Source: TMED23 sp964566055 (GTDB lineage: Bacteria > Pseudomonadota > Alphaproteobacteria > Rhodospirillales > UBA2165). Taken from it: DNA of 64,000 nucleotides. Position numbers and translations under genes: made by a program. Shown here one piece after another: positions 42,837-51,683 of this stretch. The notes under the pieces were generated by a model. It made no database searches. It saw only the letters and a program-made list of their open reading frames with translations, and was not told the origin of the DNA. Location: positions 1 to 64,000 of the forward strand of contig CAZMHI010000014.1 in the NCBI GenBank assembly GCA_964566055.1, read 5' to 3'. How positions within the stretch are numbered: position 1 is the stretch's first letter; the number at the start of each line of letters is the position of its first letter.

Positions 42837-43778
42837 TCATTTCCGGGGTTTTGCTTTGGTAATGGCATAAACACCCACCATGATAATGGCGAAGGCAACG
42901 AGATGAAATATCTCCAGGCTTTCGTCCAAGATGATCATGGCCATAACCGTGATAGCAACCAGGCGCAAATGAACGGTGCCACTGGCGACATTCGCGCCCA
43001 ATCTCCGGTTGGTGTAATTCCAAAGACCAAGTGCGGCCACGGCGACAATAATGCCCGCCCACAATACAGCGATGATGGTGACCTGATTGAGCTCCATGGG
43101 CCGGATATAAACCGTCTCAAAGGCATAAAACGGCAGCAACAGAATAATGCCCAGGAGTTGAATGACGTTGAGGGTCAGCACCGCCGGCACTGCGCCAGGC
43201 AGTTTTTGCAGCAAAACGGCATAAAGCGAAAAGCCCAAAACTGAAACAAGCATCCAGAGATCGCCCGGATTGGGACGCAGATTTGTTAAGATCGCAAGAT
43301 CACCCTGGCTGATAATTACCAGCACGCCAATGATGGTGACGATAGCGCCGGCTATTTGGCCTTTGGTCACAAATTCCCGCAGCACGAGCCAGGACATCGC
43401 AAAGGTCACCGCCGGCTGTATTGAAGAAACGATAGCGCCATTGATGGCGGTGGTGTAATTGAGCGCGATATAAATCGTCGTATTGCCCAAAACGATCAGG
43501 CAAAAGGCACAGCCGACATAAATTCGCCATTCCTTGAGAACCAGTGCGGCGAAGGGGCGAATGTATTTCAGGGTGAAGGGCAGAACGACGAGGGTGGCGA
43601 CAATCCAGCGCCAGAAAGAGAGCCCAATCGGCGGCACGGCGCCATCGATGAGCCGCGCCAATATCTGGTTACTGCCAAATAAAATCTGGGAAAGAATCAG
43701 CAGCGCATAGGTCCAAAGAAACACCCCGCCCCGGGTTTCGATGCGCTCGTTTGGACTGGAATCGTTTGAGCTATTCAT
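42837..43778 (-). CDS. EamA/DMT-family membrane transporter
   Basis: The 313-residue membrane protein has about ten TM helices: TYALLILSQILFGSNQIL, IGLSFWRWIVATLVVLPFTL, VTFAMSWLVLRE and a second set ending LVAFAIIMVGVYAITKAK. The two EamA halves (about residues 20-160 and 170-305) belong to the drug/metabolite transporter superfamily, which exports amino acids or metabolites. The substrate is unknown. It faces the small 43862 gene. Confidence 0.82.
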   Translation of the reverse strand: MNSSNDSSPNERIETRGGVFLWTYALLILSQILFGSNQILARLIDGAVPPIGLSFWRWIVATLVVLPFTLKYIRPFAALVLKEWRIYVGCAFCLIVLGNTTIYIALNYTTAINGAIVSSIQPAVTFAMSWLVLREFVTKGQIAGAIVTIIGVLVIISQGDLAILTNLRPNPGDLWMLVSVLGFSLYAVLLQKLPGAVPAVLTLNVIQLLGIILLLPFYAFETVYIRPMELNQVTIIAVLWAGIIVAVAALGLWNYTNRRLGANVASGTVHLRLVAITVMAMIILDESLEIFHLVAFAIIMVGVYAITKAKPRK

Positions 43779-43861
43779 TTTTGGCAGGCACTAAGAATAC
43801 ACTGTTTGATATTTGCTGGGACATCCCGTAATTTATCGCACGATTTTTTAGGGATTTATTT

Positions 43862-44071
43862 ATGTCACAAATTTTGCCGCAACAAAAATTACTTTTAGAA
43901 CTTTTGATTATGTCCGGCGATATTGGGGTTTCCGATAATGGTAACCATGAGATACTGGACCGGACACTCAAGGAATGTGTGGACGCCGGTTGGGTGACGC
44001 TTTCGACATTCGGCGCTGGTTTTAATAAAGCCAGCATTACCGAGGAAGGCCGTGCAGCTGCAGAGAGTTAA
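43862..44071 (+). CDS. Small winged-helix-like protein of unknown function
   Basis: A 69-residue ORF with ATG at 43862 and no strong ribosome-binding site seen. Sequence LKECVDAGWVTLSTFGAGF followed by KASITEEGRAAAE has the layout of a recognition helix plus wing of MarR-like winged-helix proteins, but the N-terminal helices are short. It is divergent from the EamA gene and convergent with egtD. A function cannot be named. Confidence 0.5.
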   Translation: MSQILPQQKLLLELLIMSGDIGVSDNGNHEILDRTLKECVDAGWVTLSTFGAGFNKASITEEGRAAAES

Positions 44072-44084
44072 TCCGCGCAGCTAT

Positions 44085-45065
44085 CTAATTTGCCGCCATA
44101 TAGTGGATTGAAAAATAATTGTCTGCATCGGTCCAAGCCTTCACCGGGCCGAAGCCGGAACTGCCGGCCAGTTCAATAAATTCATCAATTGAGTATTTAT
44201 ACGAATTTTCCGTATGAATGCTCTCGCCCTTTTTAAAATCGAATTGCTGGCCGCCGATGCCGATGGATTGGTCGTGCCGGCTGACCAGATGCATTTCGAT
44301 GCGCCCCAATTCCTCATTGTAAAAAGCATCATGCTCGAAATTTGAGATATCCAACTTGCCACCCAGCTCATTTTTGATGCGGTGCAACAAGTTCAAATTG
44401 AAATCAGCCGTATAGCCGACGGCATCGTTATAGGCCCGGTTCAGCACATTGGTATCTTTTTTCAAATCAACACCGATCAAAAGATTGCCGTTATCGCCGA
44501 CCAAATGGCGGACACGCTGCATAAATTGCTGTGCTTCTTCGGGCGTTTGATTGCCGATGGTGGAGCCCGGGAAAAAAGCCAGGCGCTGATCACGTTCTGC
44601 ATCGGCTTCTGCAGGCCAGCTCAGGGCATCCGAAAAGTCGGCACAGATGGCGCCCACACGCAAATTCGGATAATCGGCGGCAATTTCCTTCACCGTTGCG
44701 ATGAGGTGGGACTTTGAGATATCGATTGCCAGATATTCCGCTGGATCAGGCAGGGCCGAAAGCAAGGCCCTGATTTTTAAACTCGAGCCGCAGCCATACT
44801 CAACCACGATTGAGCCTGACTCAACCAGCGCATTGATCTCCTGGGCGATCTCGTTCATCAGCGCTATTTCAGTGCGGGTAACGTAATATTCCGGCGCCTC
44901 GCAAATCTGATCAAAGATTTCGGAACCTTTGGCGTCATAGAAGAATTTCGGCGGAATTGATTTTTGCTGCTGCGACAGGCCGTCTAAAACGGTTGCCAGA
45001 AAATCTTCGGTCTCTGGCTGCAGATCGACAAAATAATCAATGCCTTCATTTTGATCGTCGCGCAT
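44085..45065 (-). CDS. egtD: L-histidine N-alpha-methyltransferase (EgtD)
   Basis: The 326-residue SAM-dependent enzyme has KFFYDAKGSEIFDQICEAPEYYVTRTE, VEYGCGSSLKIRALL, YLAIDISKSHLIATV, AFFPGSTIGNQTPEEA, GVDLKKDTNVLNRAYND and IEMHLVSRHDQSI, all of the EgtD signature. It trimethylates histidine to hercynine, the first step of ergothioneine synthesis. The usual partner egtB is not next to it in the window. Confidence 0.93.
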   Translation of the reverse strand: MRDDQNEGIDYFVDLQPETEDFLATVLDGLSQQQKSIPPKFFYDAKGSEIFDQICEAPEYYVTRTEIALMNEIAQEINALVESGSIVVEYGCGSSLKIRALLSALPDPAEYLAIDISKSHLIATVKEIAADYPNLRVGAICADFSDALSWPAEADAERDQRLAFFPGSTIGNQTPEEAQQFMQRVRHLVGDNGNLLIGVDLKKDTNVLNRAYNDAVGYTADFNLNLLHRIKNELGGKLDISNFEHDAFYNEELGRIEMHLVSRHDQSIGIGGQQFDFKKGESIHTENSYKYSIDEFIELAGSSGFGPVKAWTDADNYFSIHYMAAN

Positions 45066-45160
45066 CTTTTAGAGGGTCCCCGGTTTTATATTTTTAAGCT
45101 GCCTGCAGATTTCCCTGCTCACTCATCTGTGTCAAGCCTGAGATCCCATCACAATTTCGT

Positions 45161-46057
45161 CTATTTTGTCCCCTTGCGGGCAAAATAAATACCGACAATT
45201 ACCACCAAGCCACCGGATAGCTGTAATAGACTGAGGCTCTCACCAAATAAAAACCAGGCAATGATGGCGGCCAAAGCTGGTTGCAGGAGCAGGCCGACCG
45301 AGCCGAAAGCCGCCGGCAGATGCGCCAAGGCATAGGCAATCATGCTTTGACCCCCGGCATGGGAAATAATCGCTAAACCCACCAGCATGGCCCAGCCAAA
45401 CAGTGTCGGCGCGATAAAGCTATCGCCGGAGATTATGGTAACCGGCACCAAAACCACACATGTTACCAGGCCTGACCAGGTCATCACGGTAGCGGTTGAA
45501 AATTCAGCGCGCAATCGCGCCACCGACATCAGATAGGCCGCGTAAAACATGGCGGCGACCAAACCATAGGCGTCACCCAATAAATGATCGGGCTTAAAGG
45601 CAAAACTGTCCCCGAGCAGGAACGCAACGCCTGCCATCGCCAAAACCATGCCGATGAGGAAAGTCTTGGTGAATCTTTCACCGAATAGAAAAAATCCTCC
45701 CAAGGTGACAAAGATCGGCGCGAAGTTTGCCAACAGGGTGGAATTAGCAATCGATGTCAGCTTGATTGACCAGTGCCAGGATGAGAGATCACCGGCAAAA
45801 AACAGACCAGCCAGAGCCAGCCGGGCAAAATCGCTTAATGAATTCGGCTGGCGGTGAACGGTGTCATTTTTTTTATCCTGCTGCATCCAGACCCAAAGAA
45901 CAGGTATGGCAAAAAACATGCGGTAAAAAGCCGTCGCACTTGGACCCAGCTCACTTAAGCGGACAAAGATCGGCGCGAGCGAGATTGCGGCTGCACCCAG
46001 CAGTAAAACCACAACCGCACGCTGGCCAATATTTTCACTTTGGTGCAATTCAGACAT
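45161..46057 (-). CDS. Second EamA-family transporter
   Basis: The 298-residue ten-TM protein has AVVVLLLGAAAISLAPIFV, ATAFYRMFFAIPVLWVWM, FAGDLSSWHWSIKLTSIANSTLLAN (typical EamA), and a C-terminal half with IISHAGGQSMIAYALAHLPAAF and QPALAAIIAWFLFGESLSLLQ. It is a likely exporter of a small metabolite. The gene is divergent from gapR with 158 bp between them. Confidence 0.83.
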   Translation of the reverse strand: MSELHQSENIGQRAVVVLLLGAAAISLAPIFVRLSELGPSATAFYRMFFAIPVLWVWMQQDKKNDTVHRQPNSLSDFARLALAGLFFAGDLSSWHWSIKLTSIANSTLLANFAPIFVTLGGFFLFGERFTKTFLIGMVLAMAGVAFLLGDSFAFKPDHLLGDAYGLVAAMFYAAYLMSVARLRAEFSTATVMTWSGLVTCVVLVPVTIISGDSFIAPTLFGWAMLVGLAIISHAGGQSMIAYALAHLPAAFGSVGLLLQPALAAIIAWFLFGESLSLLQLSGGLVVIVGIYFARKGTK

Positions 46058-46215
46058 AGGGCCGGGTTATACAGGCAGCAGGGTTGCACCGCCACAGTGA
46101 AATTGTCTGGGGACAATATGGCGAACTGAAAATGCGATCTTGCAGGGCACCATCTGGCCCGCTACATAATCCTCAGAAGTTATTCATCACAGCTCTAAAT
46201 TTCAGGGGATTTTAA

Positions 46216-46461
46216 ATGGTAGATGTAGGCGGCATAGCCAGTGAACGGCTCAGAACAATAATCGAGCGCATTGAGCGCCTAGAAGAAGAAAAAGCTGCCC
46301 TCGCCGAAGATATCCGCGAAGTCTATTCCGAAGCCAAAAGTGCCGGATTTGATGCAAAAATACTGCGCCAACTAATACGTTTGCGCAAACTGGATGGTGC
46401 TGATCGCCGCGAGCAGGAAGAACTGCTCGATCTCTATAAACGTGCCTTGGATATGGATTAA
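46216..46461 (+). CDS. gapR: GapR-family nucleoid-associated protein (DUF2312)
   Basis: The 81-residue helical protein consists of GIASERLRTIIERIERLEEEKAALAEDIREVY, AKSAGFDAKILRQLIRLRKLDGADRREQEELLDLY. The sequence is near the family consensus throughout. GapR forms tetramers that encircle overtwisted AT-rich DNA and stimulate gyrase and topoisomerase IV in Caulobacter. The GGGGA before the ATG is a good ribosome-binding site. The family is largely alphaproteobacterial. Confidence 0.92.
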   Translation: MVDVGGIASERLRTIIERIERLEEEKAALAEDIREVYSEAKSAGFDAKILRQLIRLRKLDGADRREQEELLDLYKRALDMD

Positions 46462-46478
46462 CTAAAAACTTTCAACGC

Positions 46479-47177
46479 TTAAAAATTTTCAACCCAGGGC
46501 CTGACTTCAATTTCCCACGACCAGGCAGAGCGATGCTGAGTGTGGAGATGGTAATAGGTGTCGGCGATCGCCTCCGGCAGCAGCCAGCCATCATCGCCCC
46601 GGCCATCCACCCGGTCTCTTTCAACCGATCTGATGCCGCCGTCAACGACGACATGAACGACATGGATATTTTGCGGATGAAGCTCCCGCGCCATGCTTTG
46701 AGCGAGACCACGCAGGCCAAACTTACCCATGGCAAAAGTCGCCGATTTCGGAAAGCCTTTTACGCCGGCCGATGCGCCGGTAAACATGATGGTCCCGCGT
46801 CCCGCCGTCAGCATTAATTTAGCGGCTTCCTGACCAACTAAGAATCCGCCATAACAGGTCGTCAGCACGGCTTGGCGTACTTCTTCCGGATCAATTTCGG
46901 TAATTTCACCACGCACGCGCTGGCTGGCATTAAAGACCACGACGTCGGGAACCCCTAAATCATCAGCAACGGATTTGAAAAGCGCCTGAACGCTGGCCGG
47001 ATCGGCGGTTTCACACGTATAGGCAACACCCTCAACTTCTTTGACCAATTCCGCCAGTTTTTCAGTATTTCGCGCCGCCAGAGCTACTTTCATCCCGGCC
47101 CCGGAAAATTTCCTCGCCAGTGAAGCGCTTAATCCTGCCCCGGCGCCAACAATAACAGCCACCTGCTGATTCGCCAT
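46479..47177 (-). CDS. SDR-family protein with Phe in place of the catalytic Tyr
   Basis: The 232-residue protein has the Rossmann start VAVIVGAGAGLSASLARKFSG, a VVFNAS strand and GTIMFTGASAGVKGFPKSA. The position of the usual YxxxK motif reads FAMGKFGLRGL, so the catalytic Tyr is Phe. Related SDR proteins with FxxxK exist; dehydrogenase activity is doubtful and a binding role is possible. It is a lone gene, convergent with gapR with 17 bp between the stop codons. Confidence 0.72.
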   Translation of the reverse strand: MANQQVAVIVGAGAGLSASLARKFSGAGMKVALAARNTEKLAELVKEVEGVAYTCETADPASVQALFKSVADDLGVPDVVVFNASQRVRGEITEIDPEEVRQAVLTTCYGGFLVGQEAAKLMLTAGRGTIMFTGASAGVKGFPKSATFAMGKFGLRGLAQSMARELHPQNIHVVHVVVDGGIRSVERDRVDGRGDDGWLLPEAIADTYYHLHTQHRSAWSWEIEVRPWVENF

Positions 47178-47345
47178 TCTTACTCTCCTTACACGTCCAA
47201 ACAGTAAAATTTAGAAACTAAATCAATAACATACGTCCTTAATCCAAGATTCAAGCATTTGTGACACCAATCACTGCCAATTTTTCGTGATATCTGCTAC
47301 TATGATACCCATATTAAAGATGTTACGCCTTTACGGGGTGGTAAT

Positions 47346-47369
47346 ATCTGATCTGGTAGAATATCAGAT
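47346..47369 (+). promoter_or_regulatory. Hairpin in the 5' leader of the flagellin-like gene
   Basis: ATCTGAT and ATCAGAT form a 7-bp perfect stem with a 10-nt loop about 54 nt before ATG 47423. It could affect translation or transcript stability; it might also be a dyad operator. Function is unknown. Confidence 0.35.
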
Positions 47370-47422
47370 TGCCACAAATATCTTGCGCGGGAGCTATCTT
47401 CCCGCCGATTTTGGAGACCAGA

Positions 47423-48550
47423 ATGGCCGTCGCACTCGGCAGTATTGCTGAAATCATCAACACTCAACTGGCTAAAAACCAAGTTTCCGGTATGACCTCT
47501 TTGGTGACCATTACCGAGCGTTTGGTTGAACGCCTCAATGAGCAAAAAGCCGATCAGGCCGTCGATTTCGACAGCAATGCCGACTATCGCCGGGCCCGCC
47601 GGAAATCACTTCAATTACAAGCTTTCAAAGACAAAATTTCTGATAACGTTTCCGCCGCCACCAAGGCTAAAAATGCGGCGAGCTTTATCGAAGTTGATCT
47701 CGATACCATGAAATCTAATCTGGAAGCTTTGCTGGGCTCAACTTCAGATGACGACCGAGCCACGGCGGCCACAGATTTCGATGCGCTTTATAACAACATC
47801 AATTCCCGGGCCAATGGCGCAAATCAGATTGTAAATTATCAAAATGTCAATTTGATTGGTAATACTAATGGCCCCGACTGGGATACTGCGACGATCTATA
47901 CCCCGACAAACAAGAATGGCGGTTTTACAACGCTCGAAGGCGCCTATCTCGGCACAGAGCATGAAATCGTCGATGGGGATGGCTATGCGTGGCGCTATGA
48001 AAAAGGCAACAATATTTATAAGCAATACTCGAATGATGGCACCAATGTGGCCACCGGCTTGGAATATACAGCCACCGATATGACGGTTCAAAGTATGGAT
48101 CATTCGGACGACAGCGTTACTTTAAGCAATGGTACTGACACAATTACCGGCACTCTCAACCGCGGCGGTTTGGGTGTCTTAAACTCGGAATACTATTCGA
48201 GCTTCGCCGACGATACGGCCGTTCAGGAAGCAATTGACGATATCGATGCCGCTATCATTTATTTCGACACCAACTCCACCCGCCTGACAGCGAACACCTC
48301 GCTGTTGCAAGGCAATGATTATATGATTCGAGAGGAAATTTCCCGCCTTGAGGAAGAAGTCGCCGATATCGTCACTGAAGAAATTCAGGAAAATGCAGCC
48401 AAAAACCGCGCCGCTAATCTTAAATTTACCTTGGCGATTAATAACATCAATCTGGTATCGCAAAATAATCAGGGCTTGATTCAAAATATGCTGGAAATAG
48501 CCTCGCCTCAAGAAAGTGCTCAAGGTCTCTTCGGCATCATGGGTTACTAG
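47423..48550 (+). CDS. Flagellin-like filament or secreted surface protein (candidate)
   Basis: The 375-residue protein has a helical N-terminal third (LGSIAEIINTQLAKNQVSGM, LVERLNEQKADQA), a Thr/Gly/Asp-rich beta middle (about 120-260), and a helical C-terminus (ISRLEEEVADIVTEEIQENAAKN, LAINNINLVSQNNQGLI). The helix-beta-helix layout and the C-terminal heptad pattern resemble flagellins and hook-associated proteins, but there is no clear motif match and no flagellar genes nearby. There is no N-terminal signal peptide. ATG 47423 is preferred over 47369. The call is tentative. Confidence 0.4.
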   Translation: MAVALGSIAEIINTQLAKNQVSGMTSLVTITERLVERLNEQKADQAVDFDSNADYRRARRKSLQLQAFKDKISDNVSAATKAKNAASFIEVDLDTMKSNLEALLGSTSDDDRATAATDFDALYNNINSRANGANQIVNYQNVNLIGNTNGPDWDTATIYTPTNKNGGFTTLEGAYLGTEHEIVDGDGYAWRYEKGNNIYKQYSNDGTNVATGLEYTATDMTVQSMDHSDDSVTLSNGTDTITGTLNRGGLGVLNSEYYSSFADDTAVQEAIDDIDAAIIYFDTNSTRLTANTSLLQGNDYMIREEISRLEEEVADIVTEEIQENAAKNRAANLKFTLAINNINLVSQNNQGLIQNMLEIASPQESAQGLFGIMGY

Positions 48551-48554
48551 GCTC

Positions 48555-49109
48555 TTAAGTTTTTTCGCCCTTTAAAAATTCTTTCAGCATTTTGATATGC
48601 TGTTGCACTCCGCTCATTTGCGGATGAATTTTACTGGCCTGTTTGAAGGCCTTAAGTGCCGCCTGATGCCGCCCCAGTGCGGCATTGATAAGGCCAAGCC
48701 CGGACAACGCTCCAAAGTGCCGGGGCTCAAGACGCAGAGTTTGGGCAATATCTTTGACCGAGGCTGGGAAGTCCTGGAGCAAATAGTAGATCGTGGCCCG
48801 CTTATTCCAGCCTTCGGCAAATTCCGGGTCCATTTTGACAACTTCATCAAATGCCCGGAGCGCTGCTTTCAGCGCCCCTTTATTCATCGATTTAATACCA
48901 AATTCCATGATCCGTGAAACCGGCTGATTTTTGTTTTCGATCCAGATTTTCCAAATTGAATTTTCGATGGATTTAGCTTCAGTGGCACTGTTGGATTTTG
49001 CCAGACCCGCAAACAACAGATCGAGCCGCTTGTCATTCTGCCCGGCCTGTAACGGCAAGGCAACGAAGACGGCAATAGAAAAAATGACGGATAGAAAAAC
49101 GATCTTCAT
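48555..49109 (-). CDS. Exported TPR-repeat protein
   Basis: The 184-residue protein has a signal peptide MKIVFLSVIFSIAVFVALPLQ. Three TPR units follow (about residues 74-170): GALKAALRAFDEVVKMDPEFAEGW, RATIYYLLQDFPASVKDIAQTLRLEPRH, GLINAALGRHQAALKAFKQASKIHPQ. TPR proteins mediate protein contacts in the periplasm. It is convergent with the flagellin-like gene and 47 bp from glcF. Function is unknown. Confidence 0.8.
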   Translation of the reverse strand: MKIVFLSVIFSIAVFVALPLQAGQNDKRLDLLFAGLAKSNSATEAKSIENSIWKIWIENKNQPVSRIMEFGIKSMNKGALKAALRAFDEVVKMDPEFAEGWNKRATIYYLLQDFPASVKDIAQTLRLEPRHFGALSGLGLINAALGRHQAALKAFKQASKIHPQMSGVQQHIKMLKEFLKGEKT

Positions 49110-49156
49110 GCCGACATTATGGCCGATCCAGCGCTATTTCCGCCATCAAATTGACG

Positions 49157-50452
49157 TTACAAATTATCAGGGATGGGCCCACCCGTTGCCCAATCTAGCA
49201 ATTCCACCGTATGCACGACCGGCAATGCCGTGCCGCTGGCCAATTGAACCAGACAGCCAATATTTCCAGTCGCCAGAATTTCAGCCTTGCTTTCCGACAA
49301 TACACTGTCAATGCCGCCGATCCGCCGGTCTTTTAACTGGCCCGCCATTTCCGGCTGCAACAAATTGTAGCTGCCGGCCGAGCCGCAGCAATAATGACGC
49401 CCGGGAATCTCAACAACATTAAACCCGGCGCTACGCAATTGTTGGCGCGGCGGCTCGGTAATGCCCTGACCATGCATCAGTGAACAGGCATCATGGTAGA
49501 CCACATCAGGTAAATTGGCCGTCGTTGCGGCAGGCAGTTCGAGTTCAGCGATAAATTCCGATATATCTTTGGTGAGATCAGATATTTTTTGCGCTGTTTC
49601 GCGATGGGCTGCGTCCTCTTTGAAGAGATAGGCGTAATCTTTAACTTCGGTGCCGCAGCCAGCAGCATTGATCACAATCGCGTCGAGCCCGTCGCCCTCT
49701 ATCTCACTTTTCCAGGCAGCAATATTGGCCCGGGCAAATTCACGTGCCGCCTCATCCTTGCCAAGATGGTGGGTGAGCGCTCCGCAGCAGCCAATCTCTT
49801 TAGAGACCACTACCTCACAGCCGAGCCGGGTCAACAACCGGATGGTCGCTTCATTGATTGAAGGCCGTAAAACTTTTTGCGCACAACCCAGCATCAGCGC
49901 AACGCGCTTTTTGCGTGGCCCCTCTGCAGGAAAGATTTGGGAGCCGTCCGGCAGGGCAGGTTTTTGAATTTTAGCCGGCGCCATATTGATCATCGCCGCC
50001 AATTTGGTACCAAATAAAAATGCCACAGGTTTGGCGAATTTAGCGAAACTAAGCGCCAAGCGAAAACGTCCGGCATAGGGCAAGATAAACGCCAAGGCGG
50101 CACGCAATACGCCTTCAAACCACGGGCGCTGATGATGATCTTCGACATAGGCGCGGGCATGATCAATATAGTGCTGATAATGCACGCCCGATGGGCAGGC
50201 CGACATGCAGGCGAGGCATGACAAACAGCGATCGACATGGGAGACAATTTCCGGATTGGGCGCCCCGCCCCGCTCCAGCATATCTTTAATAAGATAAATG
50301 CGGCCTCTGGGGCTGTCCCGCTCGTCCCCCAGCACGGAATAGGTCGGACATGCGGATAAGCAAAATCCGCAGTGAACGCATTTCCGCAAATTGGCCTCAA
50401 TTTCCTGAATGATCGGATTAGCGCGCTGAGCAGAGGTAAATTCCGTTTTCAT
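49157..50452 (-). CDS. glcF: Glycolate oxidase iron-sulfur subunit
   Basis: GlcF, about 431 residues. Two [4Fe-4S] clusters: CVHCGFCLSACPTY and CLSCLACMSACPSG, then two CCG-type domains: GCAQKVLRPS with EIGCCGALTHHLG, and DACSLMHGQG with HYCCGSAGSYN. Partner in the GlcDEF complex that oxidises glycolate to glyoxylate, passing electrons to the quinone pool. It follows glcE by 6 bp. Confidence 0.93.
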   Translation of the reverse strand: MKTEFTSAQRANPIIQEIEANLRKCVHCGFCLSACPTYSVLGDERDSPRGRIYLIKDMLERGGAPNPEIVSHVDRCLSCLACMSACPSGVHYQHYIDHARAYVEDHHQRPWFEGVLRAALAFILPYAGRFRLALSFAKFAKPVAFLFGTKLAAMINMAPAKIQKPALPDGSQIFPAEGPRKKRVALMLGCAQKVLRPSINEATIRLLTRLGCEVVVSKEIGCCGALTHHLGKDEAAREFARANIAAWKSEIEGDGLDAIVINAAGCGTEVKDYAYLFKEDAAHRETAQKISDLTKDISEFIAELELPAATTANLPDVVYHDACSLMHGQGITEPPRQQLRSAGFNVVEIPGRHYCCGSAGSYNLLQPEMAGQLKDRRIGGIDSVLSESKAEILATGNIGCLVQLASGTALPVVHTVELLDWATGGPIPDNL

Positions 50453-50458
50453 CAGCCG

Positions 50459-51682
50459 TCATCCATCCGCTTTATACATCTTGCCGGGATTGAGCACGCC
50501 AGACGGATCAAAGCTATTTTTAATATTACTGCTTAGCTGAGCAAGTTCTTTGGGTTGCGGATGAAAGACATCTATACCGCTACGCAACATTTCACTGCCT
50601 CGCACCAAAGTTGCGTGACCACCAGAGTTGTCGACCGCCTGACGAATGATTACCACCGAATTTTCGGCCTTGCCATCTAGCGCCAGCCAAATGAGCCCGC
50701 CGCCCCAATCATAATAGTATTCACATTTAAGCTGGCTGGTAATTGCCGCGGCGACATCGGCACCTGAGGCAGGCGGCACAGAAAGCCGCCAAATTTGGTC
50801 CTCGGGATTGCTTAACAATTTTGCAATATCCCGCATTTCCTGCCACAGAATTCCAGAATTATGGCCATGCAACTCTTCAACGTCCCCGTAGGCCTGCCAT
50901 AAAGCACGCACGGCCTGGCACCGCACTTCGACCGAAGGTTCCGGGCCTTGAACGCGAACGGCCGCAACCGAACCGCCCGAAGACACAATATATGAAACGG
51001 CTGATTTGGCTGCGATATTTGCCGGCAGATGACCAGCGCTGTTTATCTCGAACGGTCCTTGCAGAGCTTCACTGAGAGCTTTGATTGCTGCTTGGTCGTC
51101 CTGGCCATAAAGTAAAACTGTCCGGGTTTTGTCTGGTTTCGGCAGAACTTTTACCGTCACCGATGTCATTGCCGCTAAAGTGCCGAAAGATCCCGCCAAT
51201 AGTTTTGATAGATCAAAGCCGGTGACATTTTTAACCACCCGGCCACCGGATTTGAACTCCTCACCGCGCCCGCTTATCGCTTCAAAGCCTAGGAAATGAT
51301 CCCGGGCAGCCCCCGCCTGCAAGCGCTTTGAGCCGGATAAATTAGCAGCAATAGTACCGCCCAGCGTACCGCTACTATTACCGCCATAGAGCAATGATAA
51401 ATCCGGCGGCTCAAAGGCTAGCTGCTGGTTTTTCTCCGCCAGGGCCTGCTGAATTTCCATCATCGGTGTCCCGGCGGCGGCTGACAGAACCAGTTCCGTC
51501 GGCTCGTACAATACAATGCCGGTGAGATTTGTCAGATCAAGCAGCGCCGAAGAATCTACCGGACGCCCCCAATCAACTTTGGAACCCGCACCAATGATCT
51601 CCAGCGTTTGAGCATCATTATTGGCGGCTCGGACAATATCCAGCACGTCTTTATTGGATTGTGGCAGCAGACGATCGCTCAC
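50459..51682 (-). CDS. glcE: Glycolate oxidase FAD-binding subunit GlcE
   Basis: This is an about 407-residue protein with FAD-binding type 4 fold (LEIIGAGSKVDWGRP, LDLTNLTGIVLYEPTELVLSAAAGTP, LYGGNSSGTLGGTIAANLSG, GGRVVKNVTGFDLSKLLAGSFG). GTG 51682 is chosen because it directly follows the glcD stop (TAA, one base, GTG) and matches the family start VSDRLLPQSN. The longer frame to 51751 would overlap glcD by 68 bp. It is the second FAD subunit of glycolate oxidase. Confidence 0.9.
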   Translation of the reverse strand: MSDRLLPQSNKDVLDIVRAANNDAQTLEIIGAGSKVDWGRPVDSSALLDLTNLTGIVLYEPTELVLSAAAGTPMMEIQQALAEKNQQLAFEPPDLSLLYGGNSSGTLGGTIAANLSGSKRLQAGAARDHFLGFEAISGRGEEFKSGGRVVKNVTGFDLSKLLAGSFGTLAAMTSVTVKVLPKPDKTRTVLLYGQDDQAAIKALSEALQGPFEINSAGHLPANIAAKSAVSYIVSSGGSVAAVRVQGPEPSVEVRCQAVRALWQAYGDVEELHGHNSGILWQEMRDIAKLLSNPEDQIWRLSVPPASGADVAAAITSQLKCEYYYDWGGGLIWLALDGKAENSVVIIRQAVDNSGGHATLVRGSEMLRSGIDVFHPQPKELAQLSSNIKNSFDPSGVLNPGKMYKADG

Positions 51683-51683
51683 G

